From Colletotrichum lupini (lineage: Eukaryota > Ascomycota > Sordariomycetes > Glomerellales > Glomerellaceae): 64,000 bases of DNA. Positions 1 through 14,150 of the stretch are shown in pieces (position 1 is the stretch's first letter; each line of letters opens with the position of its first letter). The notes under the pieces were generated by a model. The model did no database searches and was not told where the DNA came from. It worked only from the letters and a program-made list of their open reading frames with translations. The position numbers and the translations under genes were made by a program. The stretch spans positions 6,262,001 through 6,326,000 of the forward strand of contig NC_064677.1 in assembly GCF_023278565.1 (NCBI RefSeq), in the 5' to 3' direction.

Positions 1-2580
1 TGAGAATAGTCGCGAGATATTCTCGCAAGGCGATGATGCTTACCGACATGTTCGCCGAAATGGTGTCGAGCTTCGTTATTGTGTCTACGGTCAACGACAC
101 GCGTACCGCATACCCCCATATCGAACTGGCGTGAATGGCCCAATTGCCTTTACGGACGGATCAAGATGGTGTGTTGGGTTGCTATCCTCGCATTGACAGG
201 CGACTCGCAAGCTCGTGGCGTTTTCTTTATACGCAACACACACCGAGACGTTCCTGAGCCGATGGGCGGCGGTTGGTGAACTAAAACAAAAGGCAATTGT
301 CATATTCGGACGAATGTTTCCGCTCTGCTGACCTGCGGGAGTAACGCAAGCCGCCGCCGAAGCCGCCATCCCGCTATTGTCGCCTCCCATAATCACTGAG
401 AGAACCCGGATGAGTCGTTTGAACGAGAGCTAGAGCTTCGGGGCTGGCACAGGTTGGCTCTTCGTACCAAACTACGGCTGGCCTGTCTGGCACGCCGCAC
501 GTCTGACTAGCCGTCTCCAGCAGTGTCTTGTCCAACGCCAGACTGCCTCCCGATGACGGGAAGACAGGGGAATGGATAGAGGCACGTGCCAGGCACCACA
601 CGGGGACGCTCTCATCTGACCCGTGGGTCAGGCGTCTGGCGACTCTGGCCTAGCTCGGACCAGCGTAGCGTTGGTGCTGGGCCTCGTCTCCCCGCCTCCA
701 TGTTCCAGTCAGACAGCTTGCCCTTGAACCCCTTCCGCCTAGGAGCTTGCCCTTGAGCAGAGGGTGGCAGGGCAGCAGAGGTACCTTGCGGGATAGCTCA
801 AGCATCAAGAACCACCTGAGCGACAACCGCCCGCCAGCATCACCTTGGATCTTTGGGTGCTGGGGGCATTGATGAGACCAACAAAGCAGTCGCCTACTTA
901 GTGGCTCCGGCACCTGGTACCCTCTTCGCCTTGGATTTAATCCCGGGTAGGTCTTATCCACACAAAGACCCAGCTGCGCCGGACACCTTATTACAGTTAA
1001 TCGCATCATCGTTGAGCAGGTTCCTTACCCAATGTGGCAGCCGGCAGCCCAGCAGGCTAGAAGGAACCGAGACGCCGACCTGCGTCCCGAGGCCAGGCAG
1101 GCAATAGCAGATCCGGACAAACACCACGATGCATACTTCGTACTGCCAGCACACGACATGTAGGATTTGGGTCTCTATCCCTCTGAGTGGTCGACCACAA
1201 AGCACAGCAAAACGACGAAAGCTTCGAGTGTCGAGATAAGACGGGATGGCAGCGCTTGTTAAGCTTCAGGGTCCTCCGGATAGATCTGCCTCGCCCTCCG
1301 CTCTGTGAATCGTCCATTACGCGTTATCGCATGCAGCGTTATGCGGGATATGCGGACTGGGTGGGTGTGCTCTGGTGGGTTGGGAGGGGGAGCTTGGTTG
1401 TGGATTAGTAGAAGTGGGTGAAGAATGTCTGAGGAATGCTGATAGCGCGGTACATCTTCTCGACTTGCTCGTGACCAGGGAGCCGGTGCTCCCAAGCTGC
1501 GACTGGTTGGTAGGCTGTGCCTCTGTGCTGCTGCCCGGTCGGTGCCTGGCACGTCTGGCATGGCATTGGCGCTGTGCTGGCTTGATCGTCCGTTGCTTCG
1601 GGGATGCTTGGGATGGTCGATTGAAAGCTGTCAACCGTATGCGTAAGAAGGTTTCCAGGAAAGGAGAAAACACCCTCGTAGCCATGAGCTGGTTGACACT
1701 TGTGAGCCATCGGTCGTGAGGAGGAGTGAGACCCCGAGGCTGTTGGACAGGGCGAAGCACGGAGTACATTGCCCCATGCTCTGCTGTGACTGATTGCCTC
1801 CGTATCGGCCTTGGCTATTAGGACTCGGTCAGATAGCCTCGGGGGTATGACGTCGCCCTCAGAGCTCTGACTCTGGCTCTCAAGGTGCAATAATCAGTCA
1901 TGCGTGTTTCCTTGTCGGTTGCAACCACGAGAATCCGAAGAATTTTGCTAAGACATGGAAGGAAATGGTGTCTAGAGATTCGGATGAGCGTAAACGGTGA
2001 AAGACGATAGAAAAGCAGCATGGCATGGCAGGCACATTGTCGATGGCGGGAAGCTTGAGTGAAGCTTCCCCAACAGACGGAGGCCGGATTGGTTGTGTTC
2101 CTGGCGGATGCAGCGTGCCGCCAGAAAGGAAGAGGAGAAGTAGAGCTACCTGAGTAAGTCACTTGCTATCGCCCATTTGCACAATCCCATCCCCGTCCTC
2201 CGTCCTCTCTCTTTTGAAGCAGCCTCCCGTATCGAACAAGTGACAGGCTGCTCGGGGTAAAGTGGAAAGGTACCTACCCTGCTGGGTTCCTAGCAGGAAC
2301 CAGGTACGTACTTGTTGCCTGTAAGCGGGGACTGTCCCAGGGAAACCCCAAACGTGACCCTCCCAGACTGTCCAAGTACCTCCCTTATCGCATTGCCGAG
2401 GAAACCCTATCGAGTCATTCCATTGGCTCTCTCGCCATCGCGCTAAGCCGGTTTCGGCCCCGTCAGCCACCCTCCAGCTCTTATCTTGGTTGGCTGCGTC
2501 ACACACTGGCAACACTGGGGCGGCGCAACCATCCTAAGGCCGATACCTCACCTAGAGCTGTGCGCACGCAACCGCTGTCG
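1..2580. other. gene-free stretch, left edge
   Basis: I see no gene I can support here. All open frames are under about 165 codons, overlap one another on both strands, and have no recognisable motif, splice pattern or start context. Base composition is ordinary, without the TA-rich look of the RIP blocks further right. No tRNA-like B box or rRNA segment was noticed. The right part (from about 2,160) leads into the promoter of the subtilisin gene. Confidence 0.5.
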
Positions 2581-2590
2581 CTGCCTTCCC

Positions 2591-2806
2591 TTTATATCTA
2601 CCCGCTCCCGCTCTCCGACAGCTCCATCGTCTATCTCTCTGCTCCATCTCTCTCCCATCCCTCCCCCTCCTTCATCGACCATCCATCCTCTCAATCCCAT
2701 CGAGTATTCGTCTGTCCTTGGCGTTCTTCGCAGCTTCAGTTTCCTTCTCTGTCATCTCAACCAGCGTCTCCGGTAGACTCTACTCACCTCCACAACACCG
2801 CCCATC
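2591..2806 (+). promoter_or_regulatory. probable core promoter and 5' UTR of the subtilisin gene
   Basis: A TATA-like TTTATATC lies at 2,591, followed by about 170 bases very rich in C and T (2,600-2,765). Such pyrimidine tracts commonly mark transcription starts of strongly expressed fungal genes. The start codon at 2,807 sits in the favourable context CCATCATGAG. The role is inferred from composition and position only. Confidence 0.45.
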
Positions 2807-4607
2807 ATGAGAGGCTTCATCGGTGCTGTGGCCGGCCTGGCCGCTGTTGCCAGCGCTACCCCCTCTCTCTCCATTGAGACTGTCCACGACGGCGCTGCAC
2901 CCCTTCTTTCTTCCACCAACGCCGAGGCCGTCCCGAACTCATACATCGTCAAGTTCAAGAAGCACGTCTCGGACTCCGGCGCCTCGGACCACCACAACTG
3001 GGTCCAGAACATTCACTCCTCCGCTCAGGATGAGCGTCTCGAGTTGCGCAAGCGTGGCCAGGAGCCCATGGTTGACGATGTCTTCCACGGCTTGAAGCAC
3101 ACATACAAGATTGGCAAGGACTTCTTGGGCTACGCCGGTCACTTCGATGATGCCACCATCGAGAAGGTCCGGAGGCACCCTGACGTAAGTCCGACCCTGA
3201 TACCCTCGTCCCGAGATCCAAGACGCACCCCAAACCCGTGGACCCACCATCACTGCAGTCCACGGCAAAGGCGGTCTTGGCTATCCGACCCTGACGGGCT
3301 CGGGCTCTCAAGCTCGGCTCGGCCGCTTTCGGTCTCCTAGCCTCATTTTCTGACACAGCCACTAACATGCTTCTTCACAGGTCGAGTTCATCGAGGTCGA
3401 CTCCGTTGTCCACACCCAGGTTCCCGTCAAGTCCCAGGTTGAGGACAAGTGTGACGGCGAGCTCGAGAAGCTGGCCCCCTGGGGTCTGGCTCGTGTCTCC
3501 CACCGCAAGTCTCTCGGCTTCGGCACATATGACAAGTACCTCTACGCTGAGGATGCTGGTGAAGGTGTAGATGCCTACGTTATCGACACCGGCACCAACG
3601 TCGACCACGTCGATTTCGAGGGCCGTGCCAAGTGGGGAAAGACCATTCCCTCTGGTGACCAGGACGCTGATGGCAACGGCCACGGCACTCACTGCTCCGG
3701 CACTATTGCTGGCAAGAAGTACGGTGTCGCCAAGAAGGCCAATGTCTACGCCGTCAAGGTTCTCCGCTCCAACGGCTCCGGCACCATGTCCGACGTCGTC
3801 AAGGGTGTTGAGTGGGCTGCCACTTCCCACACTGAGCAGGTTCAGGCCGCCAAGGATGGCAAGCGCAAGGGCTTCAAGGGCTCCGTCGCCAACATGTCTC
3901 TCGGCGGTGGCAAGACCCAGGCTCTCGATGCTGTTGTGAACGCTGCCGTCGACGCTGGTATTCACTTCGCCGTCGCCGCCGGCAACGACAACGCCGATGC
4001 CTGCAACTACTCCCCCGCTGCTGCCGAGAAGGCCGTCACCGTCGGTGCCACTGAGCTCGGCGACCGCCGCTCTTACTTCTCCAACTACGGAAAGTGCACT
4101 GACATCTTCGCCCCTGGCACCAACATCAAGTCCACCTGGATTGGCAGCAAGTACGCCGTCAACACCATCTCCGGTACCTCCATGGCCTCTCCCCACATTT
4201 GCGGTCTCCTGGCCTACTACCTTTCCCTCCAGCCCGCCTCTGACTCCGAGTACTCTGTTGCTCCCATCACCCCCAAGAAGCTCAAGGAGGCTCTCATTGC
4301 CGTCGGTACCGTCGGTGCCCTCAGCGACATTCCCCGCGACACCCCCAACGTCCTCGCCTGGAACGGCGGTGGCTGCAACAACTACACTGCCATCGTCAAG
4401 GCTGGCGGTTACACTGTCAAGCAGGAGTCCAAGGAGACCACCATCGATGACCTCGAGAAGGCCATTGAGGAGGACTTTGAGGTTCTTTCTGGCAAGGTTG
4501 TCAAGGGTGCCAAGAGCGTCGGCACCAAGGCCGAGAAGTTCGCCAAGAAGATCCACAACTTGGTCGACGAGGAGCTTAAGGAGTTCCTCAGGGAGACCTC
4601 TTTGTAA
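2807..4607 (+). CDS. prb1: subtilisin-family serine protease, vacuolar (cerevisin/PrB) type
   Basis: Two exons, 2,807-3,184 and 3,381-4,607, give 534 aa. The 196-nt intron has donor GTAAGT, an ACTAAC branch site at 3,361 and acceptor CACAG. The N-terminus is a signal peptide (MRGFIGAVAGLAAVASA). An I9-type propeptide follows (SYIVKFKKH near residue 46), then the S8 catalytic domain. The triad is visible: Asp195 in YVIDTG, His227 in GNGHGTHCSG and Ser393 in SGTSMASPH, with the oxyanion Asn in AAGNDN. A Lys/Glu-rich helical tail of about 60 residues follows the catalytic domain, as in vacuolar protease B homologues and unlike the shorter secreted Pr1/proteinase K types. Known family role: general protein turnover in the vacuole and in autophagy. 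Codon use is C-ending and strongly biased, which suggests high expression. The assignment to the vacuolar branch rests on length and the C-terminal tail. Confidence 0.93.
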
Positions 4608-5632
4608 GCCTTATAATAGAGCGCTAGAATGGTCTTTTATTTCCTTTTTCTTTGGGTCCATGAGAGTGTACGCATAGGTTTATTGCGGGATGGGACAGGA
4701 TGGATGCATCGCTTTCATAGCTACATACAGATCTCATAGCACAACCAATAAGTTTCTTAACTGTAACCATTTCCAACCACGGTGATCTTGATTGTTCAAG
4801 TCTGCTAAGTGACCATTGCTGTCCGACCGGCCGCGCCCCAGGAGGGTTGGACAAGTATGAGAAGGCCCAAAGTTTAATGACGTCCATGAGTAAGCCTATC
4901 TGTCATGCCGTTGGGGTTGAGGTTGTCAGGTCAAAATAGAATTGAAGTGAGTGTATTCAAGTACAGTAGTGTCACAGAATTCTTGGGGACCTAGTGCCAT
5001 GGCTGCATGGCTAGCTTCCGTCATCTGAGTCAATCTGGCATTGAGACAATGCATTACAACCGCCTAGTCCTGAATCTCCAGCTAATCTTGGCTTGCCTGA
5101 CTTTCTGCACCTTGCGCTCGCTGCGTGAAGGGGAAAGAGGGAAGACTGGAATGTGATCCGGTCCCTGTGCGGAAGTAATGGCACAACGGCTGGCTCTTGC
5201 CCAAGTGCCATCTCATGCCTGCCCCCCAAAGGCCAAGGGAAGGGATCAGTCAGCGTTTCTCCTTCCTTCGCCTGGACATGACGTGGCTTCCCACCTCTTC
5301 CCTCTGAAAGTTCATTCAATCTTGGAGAAGGAGCAGTCATGGAGCTCGCCGTTACACTAACTGCTGGCTGTTGGTGGCCCTGCTCAAGGGACAACGTCCC
5401 TCCGCTACATCCTCCATTCAAGCATTCACGGCTCATCATTTGACACTCTCGACGATACTTCTTCATAGTCTCCCAGCTTGCTTTTGGTTAGCCTCAGGCC
5501 GAGTTTCCGAACGTCGACCGACAAATAGCAGCTTCACTTGAATCTCTCTACTTCCCTTTATTCCTAAGCCGCCTCGAGAATTGGTGTCTTCCTTCCGCTA
5601 GGCCCTCCTCCTAATACACCCACGCTCACCCT
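4608..5632. other. intergenic: 3' end of the protease gene and promoter of the next gene
   Basis: About 1 kb between two genes on the same strand. The first part should hold the 3' UTR of the protease gene. The part from about 5,450 to 5,632 is CT-rich and probably holds the promoter and leader of the 1,132-codon gene. I see no further gene, RNA or repeat. Confidence 0.4.
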
Positions 5633-8600
5633 ATGCGGCGACATAACAGTACCAAGTCGAGGTCGACTCTGACTCGAAGCAAGTCTACGGCTTCCGTTCG
5701 CTCGGCTGTTCAACGATTAGAGCACATTGATCCAGCCACTGCCGAACGAGATGCTCATATTGCCGCCACTCTATCCTTCTCTCGGGCGAACCACAATGCC
5801 GATGTGGACATGGGAATTGAATCTTTGAGGCAATTCCAAAAGCCTTTCAGCCTGAAGACTTGGTCGGAGAATCCCTCAAGTCAGCTTCCAAACCAATCGG
5901 ATCAGCTCAGCTCCAATGCCGGGGGTCTACGCCGACAGCAGAGTATTCGATTTGTGAAGCAAGGGGCTCGAACCAAACGACAGCAAAGTCAAATCAACGA
6001 TGACTCTTCTGATATAGGGACTGTTTGTCATCGGAGCGTCCTCAAAGATGTTGCCAATCAGCCCGCTAGCCGAACTTGTCGTACTGCCGAGCGTCCATTT
6101 GTGAGCACTTATACGACCAACTACATCAATTCTTTACCTCCGAGCGAATCATTCGGGTCTCCAGACGAATGTGCACCTGCTCCAGCATCGTACCGAAGAC
6201 TGCGCAAGTCACGCTCAATGTTTGCCCCCTTGAATCCGACCGGTCTGCGCCGACCAAGCAAGACATACTTCAGCGAGTCTCCGGAGCAGGAGAATGTACA
6301 GCCTGCTTTGGGACGACAGTCTATGCAAGACATGAAGGAGAATAAGCCATCACCGAAGAAGATTCTTGGGCTGAGGAACCCAAAGTCAATGAGCTTTCTC
6401 AAAATTCGGGGCGTTCTGGATTCTGACAGACTTGGGAGCCGACAGCAGATCGATTTGGCAGTCCAAGAAGCCGAGGACAGTTTCCGCAAAGACGTCGAGG
6501 AACAACGGCAATCGAAACCGCGACCATCGACGATATTCTCGAAAGCAAAGAAAGGTCAGGCGTCTCTGAGTTTACGCCGATCCATGAGAGACTTCAGTGC
6601 CGATGTTCAATCGCTTGGCCCGGAAAATGGTTTCGTGATCAATAAGGACGCTTCTCTTCGAAAGAAGGCCCGAAAAGTCTCAAGCAGTCTCAAAAGCAAA
6701 TTGAAAGATATGTTCCGCCGGAGTAAGAAGGATGATTTGGTTGTGGAAGCTAGCGGGCCTCCTTCAAAGGTTTCGAACGTAGTCCAAGACCTCGTTGGCG
6801 TTGACAACGAACAGGACGATGCATACATGGACATTGCGGACCCTGTGTTGTTGGACGAGTGTTCGATCTCACAAGTGCCTTCACGAGTCCCGTCTCTTCA
6901 CGATGCTTCCCCAACCCAGAAGCTTCACTCGCGAAAAGGAAGCATAGAGAGCATTGGAGGTGAAAGAAAGGCATCGGATGAGAAATCTCGCGTCACCAGT
7001 TGGACGAGCTCGGGCACTCATACTCTTAACAGTCAAAGTACTTGGGGCGGGGAGCGGGAGCGTCAGCGGCTGTCCGTCATCAAAGAGATTGGACCACATA
7101 AGTCCTCATCTTCTTTCCAGCGACCAGGCCTGGCTGACCGTAACCCATTCAAGTCCGAACCACCACCTCCGCAACAGGATGAACTCGTCCGCCTCGGCCC
7201 ATCAGTCGATAGCGCCAGAGTCTACTCCGCCCTCATGAAGCGATTGGACGAATGCAAGCAAATAAGTCAACGAGAAGAGCAGCTACGGCATGGTAGTGAT
7301 GGGAGTACCGGTCTCAATTGGAACGGCAAAGTTGGTTCGTCGACATCTCTCGGCGGCCAGGAACTTGACGATGCTACGAATCAAGACCTACCAACCATAA
7401 GATGTGTTTTACAAGAGGACGACGTCTTCCATGACAGTCCGTGGGAGCAAAGATTGAAAACAGTGGTTGAGACCGAAGGCCCTCAGTCGGCTCATGATGA
7501 AGCGGTATCCCCATCCGATAGTACAATGCATCATCGCCAGCGTTCGGCTTCTGAGACTACCTTTGAAGCTTACAAGCCTCACTCAAGACCCGTGGCCGGG
7601 TTCGAAACAGGCCACTCGCCCTCGAAGCCGTATAATTTGCAGGGCGATAAGACCGCGAATCCACCAAGAGCATTGTCTAATCGCAGTTCGGCGTTCTTTG
7701 GCAGCCCGACTTGCCATCTCTTCCGCACCACGAGTCCATATCGCAAGGTCTTACAAGAGAAGGTCAGATCAGAGTCACAGGCTCCAGTTTCAGATCAGTT
7801 ACTCTCACCATCAGTTTCAATGCTGAACCTCGACCTTATACCTACAAGGCGTCGCCCGAGTCTCTCTAAGGAAGATTCCCGACTTGCTTACTCTGAAAGT
7901 ATATACTCTGACGATCTTCTCTCCCCACGTGCATTACCACAAAGTGTCGGGGGACAAACAGAACCAAGAGTGCCACCCCGACACCCCAACCATGTAGTGG
8001 CCGGTTCTGATTATCGACAGACACCCTCTATGTCCAACAACTTGGAGGCTGTTGCGAAGGATCTCAGTCCTAATGCTACACCCGTGATTAACACACATCA
8101 AATACGCTACTTGCCAAGTGGCTCTTATACCTATACACCGACAATGCCACAGAGCCGAACGGTCTCAAACGCAAGTTCTGTGGAGTGGAAGACTTGGCTC
8201 TCTGCCAATGCGGCGCATACCGACGCTAAGTTGGCCAATACTGGAACTCAGCACCTGACGGAAGTTCGTCACGCAAAGACAAGTGTGCCTAGAAGCTTGG
8301 GTCATGTGCGTGAGCGCGCAGAGATTGAGGACCCTGAATCTCCAACTTTGTACAGAGCTATGGGCACAGGAAAGGCCAAACTGCAAACGCCACTAAGAGT
8401 GACGAGCCACAATCCACGTCAAGTGTCGTCTGCCAGCCGCGTTGAGCTTGACATAGACGATTCAAAGTTCTCCACACCTTTGAGAGACGAGAACACGACC
8501 CCTGAGACGGGCGGACGCGTGGCTAGGCGTCTTCGTGGCATCTACAACCCTCCACCAATTCCGCCCAGAAGCTCTTTGAGGACGACTCCTTCGATGCCGG

Positions 8601-9031
8601 TTTTGCAGTCTCGTCTTTCTCATAGCAACTTACCCGTTAAAGCCGTAGATCGACAAGCTTCCAAGGTTCGCAGCATGGACGCCATCCCAAAGGCCCAAAA
8701 TTTCGAGTCCCCCTTCCAGCCCAAGACACGATCTCCGGTCAAATTAGTCAGACGCACCGGACTACAAAAAGGGCTTCAATCGTCTGCTTCCAGCCCAAGG
8801 TTGACAATCGAGAAACAATTCGGTCCCATGCTGGCCAGTCATGATGGCGGGTCTCCCAGGGAGAGGCGGGGGTCCGTTCGTCGGCTACTAGACTCTAGCG
8901 ACTCGCATGATGGTGAGAGATCCGATACCGCGAGCCTTGACTGGAAGGCCGAAGCAGCTGGCAGCCATCACTTGGTGGAGAATTTTCTCAGCAGTAGGCG
9001 TCGGCCACCAGTCCATGGGGCGTTCGTATGA
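5633..9031 (+). CDS. conserved-looking fungal protein of unknown function, largely disordered, 1,132 aa
   Basis: A single uninterrupted frame of 1,132 codons from ATG at 5,633 to TGA at 9,029. I recognise no catalytic or membrane domain. The N-terminus is basic and Ser/Thr-rich (RRHNSTKSRSTLTRSKS) and is followed by a segment that looks ordered (HIDPATAERDAHIAATLSF). Most of the rest is low-complexity Ser/Pro/Arg sequence with many SP/TP and RxxS sites, so it is probably heavily phosphorylated. A Lys/Arg cluster lies near residues 340-365 (RKKARK to FRRSKKDD). A proline-rich patch (NPPPIPPRSSLR) near residue 970 could bind SH3 domains. The composition suggests a scaffold or a cell-polarity or signalling substrate, but that is inference. 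The frame is credible because no random ORF of this length is expected and the start follows a pyrimidine-rich leader. Confidence 0.8.
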   Translation: MRRHNSTKSRSTLTRSKSTASVRSAVQRLEHIDPATAERDAHIAATLSFSRANHNADVDMGIESLRQFQKPFSLKTWSENPSSQLPNQSDQLSSNAGGLRRQQSIRFVKQGARTKRQQSQINDDSSDIGTVCHRSVLKDVANQPASRTCRTAERPFVSTYTTNYINSLPPSESFGSPDECAPAPASYRRLRKSRSMFAPLNPTGLRRPSKTYFSESPEQENVQPALGRQSMQDMKENKPSPKKILGLRNPKSMSFLKIRGVLDSDRLGSRQQIDLAVQEAEDSFRKDVEEQRQSKPRPSTIFSKAKKGQASLSLRRSMRDFSADVQSLGPENGFVINKDASLRKKARKVSSSLKSKLKDMFRRSKKDDLVVEASGPPSKVSNVVQDLVGVDNEQDDAYMDIADPVLLDECSISQVPSRVPSLHDASPTQKLHSRKGSIESIGGERKASDEKSRVTSWTSSGTHTLNSQSTWGGERERQRLSVIKEIGPHKSSSSFQRPGLADRNPFKSEPPPPQQDELVRLGPSVDSARVYSALMKRLDECKQISQREEQLRHGSDGSTGLNWNGKVGSSTSLGGQELDDATNQDLPTIRCVLQEDDVFHDSPWEQRLKTVVETEGPQSAHDEAVSPSDSTMHHRQRSASETTFEAYKPHSRPVAGFETGHSPSKPYNLQGDKTANPPRALSNRSSAFFGSPTCHLFRTTSPYRKVLQEKVRSESQAPVSDQLLSPSVSMLNLDLIPTRRRPSLSKEDSRLAYSESIYSDDLLSPRALPQSVGGQTEPRVPPRHPNHVVAGSDYRQTPSMSNNLEAVAKDLSPNATPVINTHQIRYLPSGSYTYTPTMPQSRTVSNASSVEWKTWLSANAAHTDAKLANTGTQHLTEVRHAKTSVPRSLGHVRERAEIEDPESPTLYRAMGTGKAKLQTPLRVTSHNPRQVSSASRVELDIDDSKFSTPLRDENTTPETGGRVARRLRGIYNPPPIPPRSSLRTTPSMPVLQSRLSHSNLPVKAVDRQASKVRSMDAIPKAQNFESPFQPKTRSPVKLVRRTGLQKGLQSSASSPRLTIEKQFGPMLASHDGGSPRERRGSVRRLLDSSDSHDGERSDTASLDWKAEAAGSHHLVENFLSSRRRPPVHGAFV

Positions 9032-9209
9032 GAAGAGACTGTGGGTTTCTCGTAATGGAGACGTATTCGGTTCAGTAAAACGCTTAATGCAAGTCTATTG
9101 TCAGACACTTTTATAATTAACGATGACTCGCGGGTATCATAGATGTGTTGTTACAAAGTTCAATGTTAATACATGGTTTTGTTGCGAACGCAAGGCTCTT
9201 GTGATGGCA

Positions 9210-10296
9210 TCATGTCACGGACTTCGGAACATCCCCAAAACGATACTGAGCCCACGCGAAGCTGCCTTCCTTCATGGTCCACAGCTGCTTCCCGCGGTCG
9301 TCCCCCGCAGCCCCGGCGGCCACGTGAATGGGCATGAGATGATCCATGTACGGATGAGCCTGCTTGGCATCGGGCCGCCTGCAGACCTGAGCCATCTTGT
9401 CCTGCCTCTCGGCGACGTTGGAGACCTCGACAGCCTCTTTGAGAGCGTCGTCGAAGCTGACGGCGTACGGCATCGGCCGCGGATCGTTGCTCATGTGGTA
9501 GAGATTGTGAACGGACATGCCCGCGCCAATGATAACGACGCCTTCGTCGCGTAGGGCGGAGAGGGCGGCGCCGAGGCGGTAGTGAGCATCCGGGTCCTCT
9601 GAGCGGAAGAGCGATGCTTGGACTAGCGGGACCTTGAGGGGGTTTGCGGAGGGGTTGAAGGCTACGTGGAAGCCTGCCCACACGCCGTGGTCTAGGCCGC
9701 GGTCTGTCGTGGGTACGCAGGAGATGTTGCTGCCGTGGGAGGCGGAGAGGAGGGAGCAGACGCGGGATGCGAGCTGCGGGGAGCCGGTGTTCGGGTAGGT
9801 TGCTGAGTAGTAGTGGAGGGGGAAGCCGGAGAAGTCGTAGATTAGCGGGGCGGGGCCGGGTGCGGCGTTGATCGAGATGGTGGTGGGGGAGGGAGATTGC
9901 CAGTGGGCTGAGAAGACTAGGATTGCGGTGGGGGCGAGGGAGGTTATTTCGGCGCCGATGTGTTGGAGGGTTGGGTAGACTGGGTGGGCTTTGTTGTACA
10001 TTACGTCTGGCTTTGTGGTGTTAGTTTGGCGGTGAGGTTGTATGGTGAGGGCGAGGCATATGGTGAGAGTGAGAGTGAGGGACGGGGGGGGGGGGGTTGC
10101 TTACGCCGCCGTGGGAGAAGAAGTAGACTGGCATCCGCGGTTTCTTCATCTTTGGCGAGTCTGTAACCTGAGAGGAAGTTGAGGGTATGAGAGTTGTCGT
10201 CACTGATGTGAGGAAGGCGCGGAGAGTCGGTGAGAGCATGTAGGCCGTTAGAGCGACTGTGAGGGACAGGAGGAATAGGGGATTTAGACGAGGCAT
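9210..10296 (-). CDS. LigB-type (class III) extradiol aromatic dioxygenase, DODA-like, with an N-terminal membrane anchor
   Basis: Two exons on the minus strand, 10,296-10,105 and 10,010-9,210, give 330 aa. The 94-nt intron has donor GTAAGC and acceptor CAAAG, and it splices HGG to PDVMYNKAHP, the usual family junction. Histidines expected for the metal site and active site are present in FFSHGGP, FSAHWQS, DHGVWAGF and MPIHVAAGA. Family role: ring-opening of catechol-type substrates such as L-DOPA, using non-haem Zn or Fe; the substrate here is not known. Unusual for this normally soluble family, a hydrophobic segment (LFLLSLTVALTAYML) sits at residues 5-19, which suggests a membrane-anchored or secretory form. 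A second in-frame ATG at 10,335 would add 13 residues. The intron carries a run of 13 G at 10,084-10,096. Transcription is convergent with the upstream disordered-protein gene, with 178 bp between stop codons. Confidence 0.87.
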
Positions 10297-12823
<2,527 letters not shown>

Positions 12824-14150
12824 GGTGCTGTTGGCAGAGATCTTTTTAGGAGTAGCTGGAAGATGTGTTTATGTATGTAGAAAGAGCACGAGGCAACGGA
12901 AGGATAGAGAGAGCCTAGTAGCTAGGGAAGATGGTCTTTTTCGACAGAGGATGTTCGATAGAACCAGTCTTGCTCAAGATAAACAACATGATACATCATT
13001 TCCATTACCAAAAGCCTACGTTCACTAAGCCAATCGCTCGATGAAAATGTATGTATACATGGTCCTGTAAAGTGAGAGTGAACGAAATCGATGATGTAGA
13101 ATAAGTTGCCTCATCTTCGATAGCCTATTTGAGAAGTAGTTTCGTTTCAGATCGCCTCGTGGACCCGTTATGAGAGATGAGAGTGAGATCACACTCAAAT
13201 GCAATCATGGACAATGCCTCTCATTAAGCAACTCAGTGAGAGGGTCGCCTTGCCTCAAATTCCTAAGCACACAACATACACAGACATGCACATAATTACT
13301 AAGCTTACCTAATCATGTCGGACTGAGCTAACCAACTTGTGGCAAGCTCGTCGATCCGCCGTTTGGTTGCGCTAGCGTTGTCTCGTCCAAGGGCCGTCGT
13401 CTTATCTCACCTTCATTCTTCACTGCGGTGTGTGGTGCTGCAGCAACTGTTCTTTAGTCTTCCCTCCCGCCTGCCGCAAAGCAGGGCATCTTCCAGGGTC
13501 ACCTGCGGGTCCCCTTTCCCCCACCCCATCGTCCCCCGAATCACAAGGTCTCCCAGCGCCATGGGCCCCCATGGACATCCAAAAGACGCCAGCCCAGAAT
13601 GCGCCAGATGCGCCAGATGCCCCAATCCTGAGCCAGCCGGAACCCTCCCAAGTCCCAACGGGTGGTGACCTTGTGCTGTCCGTCCTGGGAAGCTGCAGCT
13701 TGCATCTGCATCCAGCAGCAACCCGGGCAGCAGCGGCGGCGTTCGTCTTGCGTTTCTCCAAAAAAAAGATCTCCAACCACAACTTTCCCATTTCTTCCCT
13801 CTTTTTCTTCTTCATTATCTTCATCGACCCGGTGGGAGCGCTTCTCATGTCAAGCTGTCAGGTTTCTAATTCTTGATCTTCACCGGGCCCCTTGAGCATG
13901 TCACTGTCCGCACTGGCGTTGTGAAGACCACGATAAACAAAACAAAGCCCACAACTCCACGTCCTGTCGCACACATCCCGGCACATAGCAACCCCGAAGC
14001 CCCGAGATCTTCCTCCCCTCCCAAAGATACCATACTCCCCGCAGCTGTTGCTATCGCCAACAGAAACAAAAAAGAAAAGTAACGAAACGGCACCCAAACG
14101 GCGAAAGGGAGAAAGTCACCGCAAAACTTCCAGAAGCTCCAAGCCCGACG
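12824..14150. other. intergenic between the thioesterase gene and the IVY1-like gene
   Basis: About 1.3 kb. It contains only short overlapping frames without recognisable products. The part from about 13,740 to 14,150 is rich in C, A and T-runs and leads to the ATG at 14,151, so it probably holds the promoter and leader of that gene. No RNA gene or repeat was noticed. Confidence 0.4.

Noticed and set aside
1317..1890. Overlapping minus-strand frames of 150-161 codons near the left edge
   Set aside because: They overlap each other in different frames, lack motifs and have no splice or start evidence.
3375..4556. Minus-strand frame of 393 codons inside the subtilisin gene
   Set aside because: Shadow caused by strong C-ending codon bias; the plus strand has the complete catalytic triad and splice sites.
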